Below are positions 50,549 to 59,490 of a DNA stretch of 64,000 bases, piece by piece (position 1 is the stretch's first letter; each line of letters opens with the position of its first letter). The stretch comes from Citrobacter braakii. GTDB taxonomy: Bacteria > Pseudomonadota > Gammaproteobacteria > Enterobacterales > Enterobacteriaceae. The stretch spans positions 248,001-312,000 of the forward strand of contig NZ_NAEW01000003.1 in the NCBI RefSeq assembly GCF_002075345.1, given 5' to 3'. Below the pieces are notes generated by a model, which had not been told where the DNA came from, searched no databases, and worked only from the letters and a program-made list of their open reading frames with translations. The translations under genes were made by a program, and so were the position numbers.

Positions 50549-52498
50549 ATGAATATTTTAGGTTTTTTCCAGCGGCTGGGTAGGGCGTTACAGCTCCCCA
50601 TCGCTGTGCTGCCAGTCGCGGCACTGCTGCTGCGATTCGGCCAACCAGATTTACTTAACGTACCCTTCATCGCGCAAGCGGGTGGGGCCATCTTTGATAA
50701 CCTGGCGTTAATTTTCGCTATCGGTGTGGCTTCCAGCTGGTCAAAAGACAGCGCGGGTGCTGCAGCGCTGGCGGGTGCGGTCGGTTATTTCATATTGACC
50801 AAAGCAATGGTTACCATTAACCCGGCCATCAACATGGGCGTGCTGGCAGGTATCATCACTGGTCTGGTCGGCGGTGCGGTATATAACCGTTGGTCTGGTA
50901 TCAAACTACCTGACTTCCTGAGCTTCTTTGGCGGCAAACGCTTCGTGCCGATCGCCACTGGCTTCTTCTGTCTGGTGCTGGCTGCTATCTTCGGCTACGT
51001 GTGGCCGCCGGTGCAGAACGCCATCCATGCGGGAGGTGAGTGGATCGTGGGCGCTGGCGCGCTGGGTTCCGGTATCTTTGGTTTCATCAACCGTCTGCTG
51101 ATCCCAACCGGTCTGCATCAGGTGCTGAACACCATCGCCTGGTTCCAGATTGGTGAATTCACTAACGCTGCAGGTACCGTATTCCACGGTGACATCAACC
51201 GCTTCTACGCGGGTGACGGCACTGCGGGTATGTTTATGTCTGGCTTCTTCCCGATCATGATGTTTGGTCTGCCGGGTGCGGCGCTGGCAATGTACTTCGC
51301 CGCTCCGAAAGCACGTCGTCCGATGGTTGGCGGTATGCTGCTGTCCGTTGCGATCACCGCGTTCCTGACCGGTGTTACCGAGCCGCTGGAATTCCTGTTC
51401 ATGTTCCTGGCGCCATTGCTGTACCTCCTGCACGCACTGTTAACGGGTATCAGCCTGTTCGTTGCAACACTGCTGGGGATCCACGCGGGCTTCTCCTTCT
51501 CCGCAGGTGCTATCGACTACGTGTTGATGTACAACCTGCCGGCGGCGAGTCAGAACGTCTGGATGCTAGTCGTGATGGGTCTGGTGTTCTTCGTCATTTA
51601 CTTTGTGTTGTTCAGCGCGGTTATTCGTATGTTTAACCTGAAAACGCCGGGCCGTGAAGATAAAGAAGACGATATCGTTACTGAAGAAGCGAACAGCAAC
51701 ACTGAAGAAGGTCTGGCTCAACTGGCAACCAACTACATTGCAGCAGTTGGCGGTACCGATAACCTGAAAGCGATTGATGCCTGTATCACTCGTCTGCGTC
51801 TGACCGTTGCCGACTCCGGTCGCGTAAATGATGCGATGTGTAAACGTTTAGGCGCATCTGGAGTGGTTAAGCTGAACAAGCAAACTATCCAGGTCATCGT
51901 GGGTGCGAAGGCCGAATCTATCGGCGACGAAATGAAGAAAGTTGTCGCGCGTGGCCCGGTGGCTGCAGCGTCTGGTGAAAGTGCGCCAGCAGCAGCGGCT
52001 CCAGTTGCTAAACCGCAAGCTGTAGCGAACGCTGTAACCGTTGAAACTTTAGTTTCTCCGATTACCGGTGACGTGGTTGCGCTGGAGCAGGTGCCTGATG
52101 AAGCCTTCGCCAGCAAAGCTGTAGGCGACGGCGTGGCGGTGAAGCCAACGGATAAAATCGTGGTTGCTCCGGCTGCCGGCACCATCGTGAAAATCTTCAA
52201 CACTAACCATGCGTTCTGTCTGGAAACCGTTAAAGGCGCGGAAATCGTGGTCCACATGGGTATCGATACAGTAGCGCTGGAAGGTAAAGGCTTTAAGCGT
52301 CTGGTTGAAGAAGGTGCGGAAGTGACTGCAGGTCAACCGATTCTGGAAATGGATCTGGAGTTCCTGAACGCTAACGCACGTTCCATGATTAGCCCGGTTG
52401 TGTGCAGCAACAGCGATGATTTCGGTGCTCTGGTCATTAAAGCCGAAGGTCATGTGGTTGCTGGTCAAACACCACTGTATGAGATTAAAGGTAAATAA
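50549..52498 (+). CDS. nagE: N-acetylglucosamine PTS permease EIICBA NagE
   Basis: A 649-residue PTS protein that imports and phosphorylates N-acetylglucosamine. EIIC membrane domain: residues about 1-370. EIIB: about 390-465, with the phosphorylated cysteine in DACITRLRL near 413. A linker rich in Ala/Pro is followed by EIIA (about 500-640), with the active histidine in VVHMGIDTV near 569. Full length. A strong terminator follows. Confidence 0.97.
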   Translation: MNILGFFQRLGRALQLPIAVLPVAALLLRFGQPDLLNVPFIAQAGGAIFDNLALIFAIGVASSWSKDSAGAAALAGAVGYFILTKAMVTINPAINMGVLAGIITGLVGGAVYNRWSGIKLPDFLSFFGGKRFVPIATGFFCLVLAAIFGYVWPPVQNAIHAGGEWIVGAGALGSGIFGFINRLLIPTGLHQVLNTIAWFQIGEFTNAAGTVFHGDINRFYAGDGTAGMFMSGFFPIMMFGLPGAALAMYFAAPKARRPMVGGMLLSVAITAFLTGVTEPLEFLFMFLAPLLYLLHALLTGISLFVATLLGIHAGFSFSAGAIDYVLMYNLPAASQNVWMLVVMGLVFFVIYFVLFSAVIRMFNLKTPGREDKEDDIVTEEANSNTEEGLAQLATNYIAAVGGTDNLKAIDACITRLRLTVADSGRVNDAMCKRLGASGVVKLNKQTIQVIVGAKAESIGDEMKKVVARGPVAAASGESAPAAAAPVAKPQAVANAVTVETLVSPITGDVVALEQVPDEAFASKAVGDGVAVKPTDKIVVAPAAGTIVKIFNTNHAFCLETVKGAEIVVHMGIDTVALEGKGFKRLVEEGAEVTAGQPILEMDLEFLNANARSMISPVVCSNSDDFGALVIKAEGHVVAGQTPLYEIKGK

Positions 52499-52529
52499 CT
52501 GCTCCTGAGTAAAGTGAGTTAAGTGCCTT

Positions 52530-52564
52530 AAGCGGCGGGGGATATTCCTCCGCCGCTTTTTTTT
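52530..52564 (+). terminator. Terminator after nagE
   Basis: AGCGGCGG (52531-52538) and CCGCCGCT (52550-52557) form a GC-rich stem followed by eight T residues. Confidence 0.92.
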
Positions 52565-52685
52565 GCAGCAAATACCCTCATATATCCTGTTGAAACACCT
52601 TTTTTGTGCAACTAATAGTTGTCTCCTGACGTCGCTTATAAGATCATGTTCCGTTATACGTTGTTTACGCTTTGAGGAATCCACG

Positions 52686-54353
52686 ATGAGTGAGGCTGAA
52701 GCCCGCCCGAGTAACTTTATTCGTCAGATCATCGATGAAGATCTGGCCAGTGGTAAGCACACCACTATCCATACACGTTTTCCGCCGGAGCCAAATGGCT
52801 ATCTGCACATTGGCCACGCGAAATCCATTTGTCTGAACTTTGGCATTGCGCAAGATTACCAGGGCCAGTGCAACCTGCGTTTTGATGATACGAACCCGGT
52901 TAAAGAAGATATCGAGTACGTTGAGTCGATTAAAAACGACGTTGAATGGTTAGGTTTCCACTGGACTGGCGATATTCGCTACTCTTCGGATTACTTCGAT
53001 CAGCTTCACGCCTATGCGGTTGAACTTATTAATAAAGGCCTGGCGTACGTTGATGAACTGTCAGCGGAGGAGATCCGCGAATACCGCGGCACTCTGACGC
53101 AGCCGGGTAAAAACAGCCCGTTCCGCGATCGTAGCGTCGAAGAGAACCTGGCACTGTTCGAAAAAATGCGTACCGGTGGTTTTGAAGAAGGTAAAGCCTG
53201 CCTGCGCGCGAAAATCGATATGGCTTCGCCGTTTATCGTGATGCGTGATCCGGTGCTGTACCGTATTAAGTTCGCCGAACACCACCAGACCGGCAACAAG
53301 TGGTGCATCTACCCGATGTACGATTTTACCCACTGCATCAGCGATGCGCTGGAAGGCATTACGCATTCACTGTGTACGCTGGAGTTCCAGGATAACCGTC
53401 GTTTGTACGACTGGGTGCTGGACAACATCACCATTCCGGTTCACCCGCGCCAGTACGAATTCTCGCGCCTGAATCTGGAATACACCGTGATGTCCAAGCG
53501 TAAGCTGAACCTGCTGGTGACCGACAAGCACGTTGAAGGCTGGGACGATCCGCGTATGCCGACGATTTCTGGCCTGCGTCGTCGTGGTTATACTGCTGCC
53601 GCTATTCGTGAGTTCTGCAAACGCATTGGCGTGACCAAGCAGGATAACACCATTGAGATTGCTTCTCTGGAGTCCTGCATTCGCGAAGATCTGAACGAAA
53701 ACGCCCCGCGCGCGATGGCAGTTATCGATCCGGTGAAACTGGTTATCGAAAACTACCCGCAGGGCGAAAGCGAGCTGGTTACCATGCCTAACCATCCGAA
53801 CAAACCGGAAATGGGCAGCCGTGAAGTGCCGTTTAGCGGTGAAATTTGGATCGATCGCGCAGACTTCCGCGAAGAAGCGAACAAGCAGTACAAGCGTCTG
53901 GTGATGGGCAAAGAAGTACGTCTGCGCAATGCTTACGTGATCAAGGCTGAACGTGTAGAGAAAGATGCAGAAGGGAATATCACCACCATTTTCTGCACCT
54001 ACGATGCCGACACCCTGAGCAAAGATCCGGCTGATGGTCGTAAAGTAAAAGGTGTTATTCACTGGGTGAGCGCGTCCCATGCGCTGCCGATTGAAATCCG
54101 TTTGTACGATCGTCTGTTTAGCGTGCCAAACCCAGGTGCGGCGGAAGACTTCCTGTCCGTTATCAACCCGGAATCGCTGGTCATTAAGCAGGGCTACGGT
54201 GAGCCGTCACTGCAGGCTGCGATTGCAGGTAAAGCGTTCCAGTTTGAGCGTGAAGGCTATTTCTGCCTGGACAGCCGCTATGCAACGGCTGACAAGCTGG
54301 TATTTAACCGCACTGTAGGTCTGCGCGATACGTGGGCTAAAGTCGGCGAGTAA
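52686..54353 (+). CDS. glnS: Glutaminyl-tRNA synthetase
   Basis: A 555-residue class I synthetase. The HIGH motif is [12 protein letters not shown] near residue 35-46 and the KMSKS-type motif is VMSKRK near residue 268. I start at 52686 ([10 protein letters not shown]), preceded by GAGGAA; the longer frame from 52563 covers the promoter region. It is nearly identical to E. coli GlnS. The four tRNA-Gln genes it charges lie only 9 kb away. Confidence 0.97.
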   Translation: MSEAEARPSNFIRQIIDEDLASGKHTTIHTRFPPEPNGYLHIGHAKSICLNFGIAQDYQGQCNLRFDDTNPVKEDIEYVESIKNDVEWLGFHWTGDIRYSSDYFDQLHAYAVELINKGLAYVDELSAEEIREYRGTLTQPGKNSPFRDRSVEENLALFEKMRTGGFEEGKACLRAKIDMASPFIVMRDPVLYRIKFAEHHQTGNKWCIYPMYDFTHCISDALEGITHSLCTLEFQDNRRLYDWVLDNITIPVHPRQYEFSRLNLEYTVMSKRKLNLLVTDKHVEGWDDPRMPTISGLRRRGYTAAAIREFCKRIGVTKQDNTIEIASLESCIREDLNENAPRAMAVIDPVKLVIENYPQGESELVTMPNHPNKPEMGSREVPFSGEIWIDRADFREEANKQYKRLVMGKEVRLRNAYVIKAERVEKDAEGNITTIFCTYDADTLSKDPADGRKVKGVIHWVSASHALPIEIRLYDRLFSVPNPGAAEDFLSVINPESLVIKQGYGEPSLQAAIAGKAFQFEREGYFCLDSRYATADKLVFNRTVGLRDTWAKVGE

Positions 54354-54363
54354 TTGCTGTCAC

Positions 54364-54406
54364 ACTGCCTCAAACGCCGCCAACGCGACGTTTGAGGCGG
54401 ATTTTT
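54364..54406 (+). terminator. Terminator after glnS
   Basis: GCCTCAAACG (54367-54376) and CGTTTGAGGC (54389-54398) form a perfect 10-bp stem followed by ATTTTT. It lies between glnS and the convergent binding-protein gene and is likely to serve both. Confidence 0.88.
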
Positions 54407-54411
54407 CTGTT

Positions 54412-55695
54412 TTACTTATGCCGCATTAACGCCTGAACCCGCTGCTGGCTGCGTTCCAGCACCACCGATGTCTCCTGCTTACCCACCGTCGCCTGATTGA
54501 CCATTTCACTGAGGATCATGGAGCCGGTAATATCCCCCATCCGCGTAAAGTTCTTCTCGCCGACCGATCCAAAGACCTGCATATTCGGGTACTGGGCAAT
54601 CAGCTGTTCAGGGAGAGTTCCAAAGACTTTGACGGCAGGGTTGTCCTTCCAGCTGACGTTTTGCGCGGCGGCCTTCGTTACTGGCAGCATCGCCCCCGGC
54701 GACATCAATACCCAGTCAGCCGCGTTCTGCGCCTGTCCCATAAAGCTGACAAATTTTTCGGCGGCTTTCGTTTCTGCCTCAGTCTGACCGGCTGTGAGCG
54801 TTAATGATGTGATAACGCCAAATACGGCAGGTGATTTTTCGCTCGGCACGACAAAGCCTAAATCCGCCAGTGAACCATCCTGATAAATCGCTGGCAGGAT
54901 GTAGGTCGAATAGACCGCCATCGGCGCGGTGCCGTTCATAAAGGCGTCTTTGATCTCTGTTACGTTGTTCGAGCCAGGCATGGTATAGCGGGCCAGTTCG
55001 CGATAATAGTTCAGCGAGGCCTGCATTTCCGCTGAGTTAACCGTGATGTCGCCGTTTGCGTTGAACACATTGGCACCGTTTGAAAGTGCGAACTGGGAGA
55101 AGGTTTGTTCGCTCATGACGCTTTCAGCCGTCGGCAGCGCGATGCCATATTTTTTACTGGTGCTGTCGGTCAGCCTGCGTGCCGCTTCCAGCAGCTGCGT
55201 CCAGTTTTTGGGTTCGTCGATTCCTGCTTTAGCCAGTACCGATTTCCGATACCAGACTCCCTGTAGCCAGGCGCTGATCGGCACGCCGGTATAGGCCGTT
55301 CCGTCTTCGGTACGAACAATACGCAGCACGCCGTCGTAGAAGGCGCTTTCGCCTTGCCTGTCGATCAGCGTTTTCACCGCTTTGTGGTCGATAAGCTGCT
55401 CTTTATCCATGACTTTGGCATAGTCATGGCTGACCTCGACGACTTCCGGCAGTGATCCTGAGCGGGCAAGGGTAATGATTTTGGTATTATAGGCATCCTC
55501 TTCTACGGGAACCTGCTTCACAATAATATCCGGATTCTCTTGCTGAAAGCGGTTAATGATCCCGGCAATGACAGTCTGGCGCTCCTGCTCAACGGCGGAG
55601 TGCATAAATTCGATGCTCACCTGCTGCGGTTTATCCTCACAGCCTGAAAGCAAAACGGCGGTCATCAGCGCCAGCATTGTTTTTGATATGTTCAT
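54412..55695 (-). CDS. Orphan ABC-type sugar-binding lipoprotein (family 1 SBP)
   Basis: A 427-residue extracellular solute-binding protein of the MalE/UgpB type. Starting at 55695 (MNISKTMLALM), preceded by AAGGGA, it gives a lipoprotein signal with lipobox VLLSGCED and the lipid cysteine near residue 18; an upstream ATG at 55719 would put eight extra residues in front. The family traits are the N-terminal EFMHSAVEQERQTVIAGI and FQQENPDIIVK segments (outline), and an EIKDAFMNGTAPMAVYS hinge region. No permease or ATPase gene is next to it, which is unusual for this family. It is the last gene of a likely operon with the ADP-ribosylglycohydrolase gene, 33 bp upstream. The ligand is unknown; a glycoside or nucleoside-like sugar is a guess. 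Confidence 0.85.
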   Translation of the reverse strand: MNISKTMLALMTAVLLSGCEDKPQQVSIEFMHSAVEQERQTVIAGIINRFQQENPDIIVKQVPVEEDAYNTKIITLARSGSLPEVVEVSHDYAKVMDKEQLIDHKAVKTLIDRQGESAFYDGVLRIVRTEDGTAYTGVPISAWLQGVWYRKSVLAKAGIDEPKNWTQLLEAARRLTDSTSKKYGIALPTAESVMSEQTFSQFALSNGANVFNANGDITVNSAEMQASLNYYRELARYTMPGSNNVTEIKDAFMNGTAPMAVYSTYILPAIYQDGSLADLGFVVPSEKSPAVFGVITSLTLTAGQTEAETKAAEKFVSFMGQAQNAADWVLMSPGAMLPVTKAAAQNVSWKDNPAVKVFGTLPEQLIAQYPNMQVFGSVGEKNFTRMGDITGSMILSEMVNQATVGKQETSVVLERSQQRVQALMRHK

Positions 55696-55728
55696 TTTTA
55701 ATCCCTTGTTGTCGTCCATTTCCGTTGA

Positions 55729-57837
55729 TTAACAACTGGCGCTGATATGGATAGCGTCCGTCGACAGCGCACCCGCACAAATCAGTAAACCGATCCCGCC
55801 ATCCATCAAGGCTTCGCGTTCAGCGTCCTCCACGCGCAGCGTTTTACCGTCAACGGTCGCGGAGATAATCTGCCCGTTGACGCTGATATCGAACGACACA
55901 GGGCGCTCGTACACGTCGGACAAAGCCGCTTCTGCCAGAACTTTGGTGCTGGTGTCGCGCACGCGGACGATCTGTAATTTTCCGTCGCGCAGGATGCGCG
56001 CGGCGTAATAGCGCCTCATCCCCTGCACCCGAAAAGCCAGACCGCCGTACTCCCCTGAATGCAGCGTAATGTCACTCTGAACGCGGTAGTTATCCCACTG
56101 CCGCGTTCCGTGAATAATCAATCCCTCGTCGTACTCTTTGGAGATGCGAAAGCTGGTGGGATAGTGGCGTGAAAAGAGATCCACGCCGTTTACCCAGGCT
56201 CGCCACCAGAAATTATTTTCCCCTGTGGGTTTACGCAGGGTCAGCTCAGGTGCGCCGTCCCAGCGCATACTGTCGATGAGCAGGCGACCGCGGGCAACGC
56301 GGGCATCGGTGCTGATTGTTACGCCAATCTCGCCGATTGGTTGGCCCTGGCAGTCCGGGAGATCCAACGCCAGCGTTAGCGATTCACCCGGGGCTATACT
56401 CTGCGCGTCGCCGTACTGGGGCGTCAGCTGATTGTTGTCATCATAAACCCGGTAGCAGAGCCGCACGTTTAACGCGGATGTGTTATCCGGTGGCGCAATT
56501 AGGGTGGCCTGAAGACGCTGGCCTGGGTAGATAAGTGGGGTAGCCATTAAATCGTAGCTGCGCATTTCCACGATTTCAGGCGGGGTAAAGGTTTGCGTGG
56601 TCACGCTGGCGTGAAGTCCGGGCGCAAGATGGCGATAGTGCAGACTCAACATCTGCCGCCCCAGGTGTGCCTCATTCTTAACCTCAACCGCGGCCGCATT
56701 TTCTTCATTAAGCCAGCGGAAACCCTGCACGCTGCCCGGTAGTGAGAAATGGTACTGCGCGCCGGATTTTTTGGCTTCAGGGCGCGGCAGACCGGCAATC
56801 TGGTGTCCCAGCCCGACCAGGTAATCGGTGATCCGCACGGCGTTGTTTATGGAGAACCCCCCGTCGGCTGAGGAGATCAGCATTCTGTCCGCCAGCGGCC
56901 CGCGCCAGTCCGGGCCTGCGTCAATACCCTGGAGTCCCAGCATAATGCCGGACAGACAGCCGACATTCCCCGCATTGCAGTCGGTGTCCCATCCTGACGT
57001 ATTGACAATGCACTGGGCCTGCTGGAAGTCGTCCGGCGCGTAAAGGATCGCCATAATCATCAGCGCATGATTAGGAATGATGTGGCAATTGCTGGGATAT
57101 TTGTGATAGCCATAGTTGTCGTCGATTCGCTGGCGGGTCGTCTGCCAGTCGTTATCTTCCCGTCGCCAGCGACGGATATCGCCAACCAGCTGGGCTATTT
57201 GCGACTCTGCCGGGATCACGGATAGTCCAACGTCAATAAGCTGTTCGATCTCCTGGCAGATAAAGGCCTGTGATTCCATCGCCGCCCAGAGCATAGCGGC
57301 ATACACCGCTTCACCGTCATGGCTCACGCTGGCGGCATTTTTGGCAAGTTCTGCCGCCAGACGGGGTTGTCCCGGTGCGACAAGCGCCCAGCTATCAATA
57401 AAGATTTGTGCGCCAATCTGTTCGGCAATCGTTTTCCCGTTGGTCGCAATGGCTCCGCTTAGCGGAGCCGGAATGCCTTTTTTGAGATTCAGCCAGGCGG
57501 TGTGTTCCGTCGAATTACCGTTGCCGCCCCACCAGAGAATGGTGCGCTTATCAATGATGTAATTAAGCCAGCAGTGCCCCATCTGTTCCGCGCTCAGATC
57601 CGGCGGCAGGGCATAATCTTCCAGTGCGCGGATAAAGGTAAAGGTTCCGGCGACATCATCGTCGGTGACAACCAGCGGACGGTTAAATTTTTCGTGGACG
57701 TAATACTGGATCGGCCCCAGCTCCTGCATAATTTTTTCGTAGGTCCACCCTTCGAAAGGGCGGCCAAGGTAGACGCCGATTAATTTCCCTAACACCCCTG
57801 CATAAACGCGCGACTCATAATCTGAAGGCAATTCCAT
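55729..57837 (-). CDS. ADP-ribosylglycohydrolase-family protein with C-terminal beta-rich domains
   Basis: A 702-residue protein, about twice the length of a minimal ADP-ribosylglycohydrolase. Residues 1 to about 345 carry the family metal-binding motifs: TDDD at 58-61, SHDGE at 172-176, and WDTDCNAG at 283-290; a GKLIGVYLGRPFEG segment opens the domain. The rest (about 350-702) looks beta-rich with alternating polar and hydrophobic residues. The last part (about 595-700, with GEYGGLAFRVQG and DGGIGLLICAG) resembles LamG/3-keto-disaccharide hydrolase-type sandwiches. No signal peptide is seen, so it is probably cytoplasmic. The bacterial family includes enzymes on ADP-ribose links and others of unknown N- or O-glycoside specificity. 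It lies between a LacI regulator and a sugar-binding lipoprotein, which favours a carbohydrate or nucleoside substrate over a protein-modification role. That is inference. Confidence 0.8.
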   Translation of the reverse strand: MELPSDYESRVYAGVLGKLIGVYLGRPFEGWTYEKIMQELGPIQYYVHEKFNRPLVVTDDDVAGTFTFIRALEDYALPPDLSAEQMGHCWLNYIIDKRTILWWGGNGNSTEHTAWLNLKKGIPAPLSGAIATNGKTIAEQIGAQIFIDSWALVAPGQPRLAAELAKNAASVSHDGEAVYAAMLWAAMESQAFICQEIEQLIDVGLSVIPAESQIAQLVGDIRRWRREDNDWQTTRQRIDDNYGYHKYPSNCHIIPNHALMIMAILYAPDDFQQAQCIVNTSGWDTDCNAGNVGCLSGIMLGLQGIDAGPDWRGPLADRMLISSADGGFSINNAVRITDYLVGLGHQIAGLPRPEAKKSGAQYHFSLPGSVQGFRWLNEENAAAVEVKNEAHLGRQMLSLHYRHLAPGLHASVTTQTFTPPEIVEMRSYDLMATPLIYPGQRLQATLIAPPDNTSALNVRLCYRVYDDNNQLTPQYGDAQSIAPGESLTLALDLPDCQGQPIGEIGVTISTDARVARGRLLIDSMRWDGAPELTLRKPTGENNFWWRAWVNGVDLFSRHYPTSFRISKEYDEGLIIHGTRQWDNYRVQSDITLHSGEYGGLAFRVQGMRRYYAARILRDGKLQIVRVRDTSTKVLAEAALSDVYERPVSFDISVNGQIISATVDGKTLRVEDAEREALMDGGIGLLICAGALSTDAIHISASC

Positions 57838-57871
57838 CTGTTTGATCCTTGTGTGGTTTTTTATCAGCCGT

Positions 57872-58873
57872 TCAGGCGGATTCTCTTTTTACCAGGCCCC
57901 AGGGCATTTCTGTGGTGCTGCCCTGGAGCGGCGCGGTGATATCGGTTTGTGTCAGGAGGAGGGCGGCCGCTTTTTGCCCAAGCTGCTCCGGGTACTGGGC
58001 GATAGTGGTCAGGGAAGGGGTCACCAGCCCGGCGGCGGGAATATCATCGAACCCCATCACCGCAAGCTGCTCCGGGATCGTGATGCCTTTCTCCCTTGCG
58101 GCACGCATCACGCCGATAGCCATTAAATCGTTGGCGGCGAAAATCGCATCCGGGAGCGTGCCGTCATTAATCAGCTGCATCGCGATCTGATAGCCGCTCT
58201 GTTCGTTAAAACCTGGCAGAATTTTGATGCGCGGAAGGCGGCCGGCCTGGGTCATCGCCTGGCGATATCCTTCCACTCTGGCAGGCTCAGGACCGCCAGC
58301 GCTGGCGATCATCGTGATATTTTGGTGCCCCTGTGCCAGCAGATATTCGACGGCGCTGCGCGCGGCAGCGGCGTTGTCGATATAAACATTATGCAGCGGT
58401 AGCGGGCCGCTTTTTTTCATCCTGGCTTCAATACGTGCAATCGGGATCCCTGCCTGAAGATACGGGGCAAAATCTTTCATCCCGACGTTAAAAAATGTCC
58501 CTACCACGGCGTCGACCCGCCCCTGCGCTGACCAGCGCAAAAAATGCAGCTCTCTTTCCCGTAATCCATCGGTGCTGGCCACGATCGCATCGTAGTGATA
58601 CCTATCCGTCACCGACTGGACACCACGGACGAGCGAGGCATAAAAAGGGTTGGCGATATCCGGCACGATGCAGGCGATCGACATGGTTTTATTGGTTTTC
58701 AGCGCTTGTGCAAAACGGTTCGGTATATATCCCAGCTGATTAGCCGCTTGCTCAACCCGGATCACTGTCTCCTGTGGGTAGGTGTGATTTCCTTTGGTGA
58801 GTACCACGGATACCACCGCCTGTGAAACGCCAGCCAGGGCCGCGACGTCTTTCTGTGTGATGCGTTTTGTCAT
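57872..58873 (-). CDS. LacI-family transcriptional repressor
   Basis: A 333-residue LacI/GalR regulator. The HTH is at residues about 5-25 (TQKDVAALAGVSQAVVSVVL), followed by the hinge helix (PNRFAQALKTNK), whose leucine would intercalate into a central CpG step. The ligand-binding domain has the family blocks IACIVPDIANPFYASLVRG and PDAIFAANDLMAIGVMRAA (each in outline). It is the first gene of the three-gene minus-strand unit, 34 bp before the glycohydrolase gene. A CpG-centred palindrome stands 12 bp before the start, so it probably represses its own operon. Effector unknown. Confidence 0.92.
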   Translation of the reverse strand: MTKRITQKDVAALAGVSQAVVSVVLTKGNHTYPQETVIRVEQAANQLGYIPNRFAQALKTNKTMSIACIVPDIANPFYASLVRGVQSVTDRYHYDAIVASTDGLRERELHFLRWSAQGRVDAVVGTFFNVGMKDFAPYLQAGIPIARIEARMKKSGPLPLHNVYIDNAAAARSAVEYLLAQGHQNITMIASAGGPEPARVEGYRQAMTQAGRLPRIKILPGFNEQSGYQIAMQLINDGTLPDAIFAANDLMAIGVMRAAREKGITIPEQLAVMGFDDIPAAGLVTPSLTTIAQYPEQLGQKAAALLLTQTDITAPLQGSTTEMPWGLVKRESA

Positions 58874-58885
58874 TTATTTATCAAC

Positions 58886-58897
58886 TTATACGTATAA
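58886..58897. promoter_or_regulatory. Candidate LacI-family operator
   Basis: TTATACGTATAA is a perfect 12-bp palindrome with a central CpG, as is usual for LacI/GalR operators. It ends 24 bp before the regulator start codon's first base (12 bp from its near edge). It falls downstream of the predicted promoter, where binding would block transcription. Confidence 0.6.
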
Positions 58898-58907
58898 CCT
58901 GCATCTT

Positions 58908-58936
58908 TGAATAATGGGACACCCGGTAGCTGTCAA
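58908..58936 (-). promoter_or_regulatory. Putative promoter of the lacI-type cassette
   Basis: On the minus strand a perfect -35 TTGACA (58931-58936) is followed after 17 bp by TATTCA (58908-58913), a weak -10 element. The start of transcription would fall just upstream of the palindrome at 58886-58897. Confidence 0.5.
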
Positions 58937-59256
58937 TAAAAACCTTATAAAGTGAGTGTATTTGTGTGGAAAATCCGAGGACGGTCACATCAACGACGGA
59001 GAGTGAATTCAGGAGCTCGAACGTTCTGTTTGCAGAGCGAATTAATGACGTTCGAGAATTAATTTGTTTTGCGAATGCAAAGACAATTATTAAGGGTTGA
59101 ATTATATATATAATAATAAAATTGAAGATATCTATATGTATATAAAGTGTTTTTTCTTGTTTTTGTGACTTTTTTTACTCCCAAAGCAAAATGTAACAGA
59201 AAACAAGAAAATATGTGCGGTTGCTCATACTATTACATACTCGTTACAGAAAGAGA

Positions 59257-59285
59257 TTGATAATTCGCGTCGCGAAAAATAGTCT
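59257..59285 (+). promoter_or_regulatory. Putative chiP promoter overlapping a NagC-type operator
   Basis: A -35-like TTGATA (59257-59262) is followed by a 17-bp spacer and a poor -10 (TAGTCT, 59280-59285). The spacer contains the perfect palindrome TTCGCG-T-CGCGAA (59264-59276). Its 23-bp frame (59259-59281) shares TT-GCG and CGAA positions with the nagE operator. NagC repression of chiP is known in E. coli and Salmonella. Confidence 0.6.
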
Positions 59286-59292
59286 ATTCATT

Positions 59293-59326
59293 GTAGTCAC
59301 TGAGGTTTTCTCAGCGCTACTTTTTT
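59293..59326 (+). terminator. Hairpin with T tract in the chiP leader (possible attenuator)
   Basis: GTAG-N3-CTGAG, a GTTTT loop, and CTCAG-N2-CTAC form a short stem-loop with an internal bulge, directly followed by TTTTTT and further T runs. If the promoter at 59257 is right, it would be at the very 5' end of the transcript. The stem is short, so the call is tentative. Confidence 0.4.
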
Positions 59327-59367
59327 AATTTTTGTTTTTTCGCTGTCCGCTTTTGTCGGCAGCATTT

Positions 59368-59490
59368 TATACCCAATGGATTTCGAGTTGTATCAAGGCG
59401 GAGACGCAGCGCGTGCGCTGTCCCCGAAGGGGCGAGGCCAAAGGCCGAGTAAAGCCAACACCGATGCAGCTTGAAAAACGAAGGGTTATA
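59368..59490. repeat. Long imperfect palindromic repeat, copy 4
   Basis: About 123 bp with ends TATACCC and GGGTTATA, outer arms ATTTCGAGTTGTATCAAGGC and GATGCAGCTTGAAAAACG, and a GC-rich middle (CCCCGAAGGGGC). It shares the TTTCGAGTTG-ATCAAGGCGG plan with copy 3. It ends directly at the ChiX pairing site of chiP. Confidence 0.75.

Noticed and set aside
51733-52684. Long minus-strand frames under nagE EIIBA and the glnS promoter
   Set aside because: Antisense shadows of nagE; no homology or ribosome site.
57842-58190. Plus-strand frames opposite the LacI-type gene
   Set aside because: Shadow frames; the minus-strand frame has full LacI-family homology.
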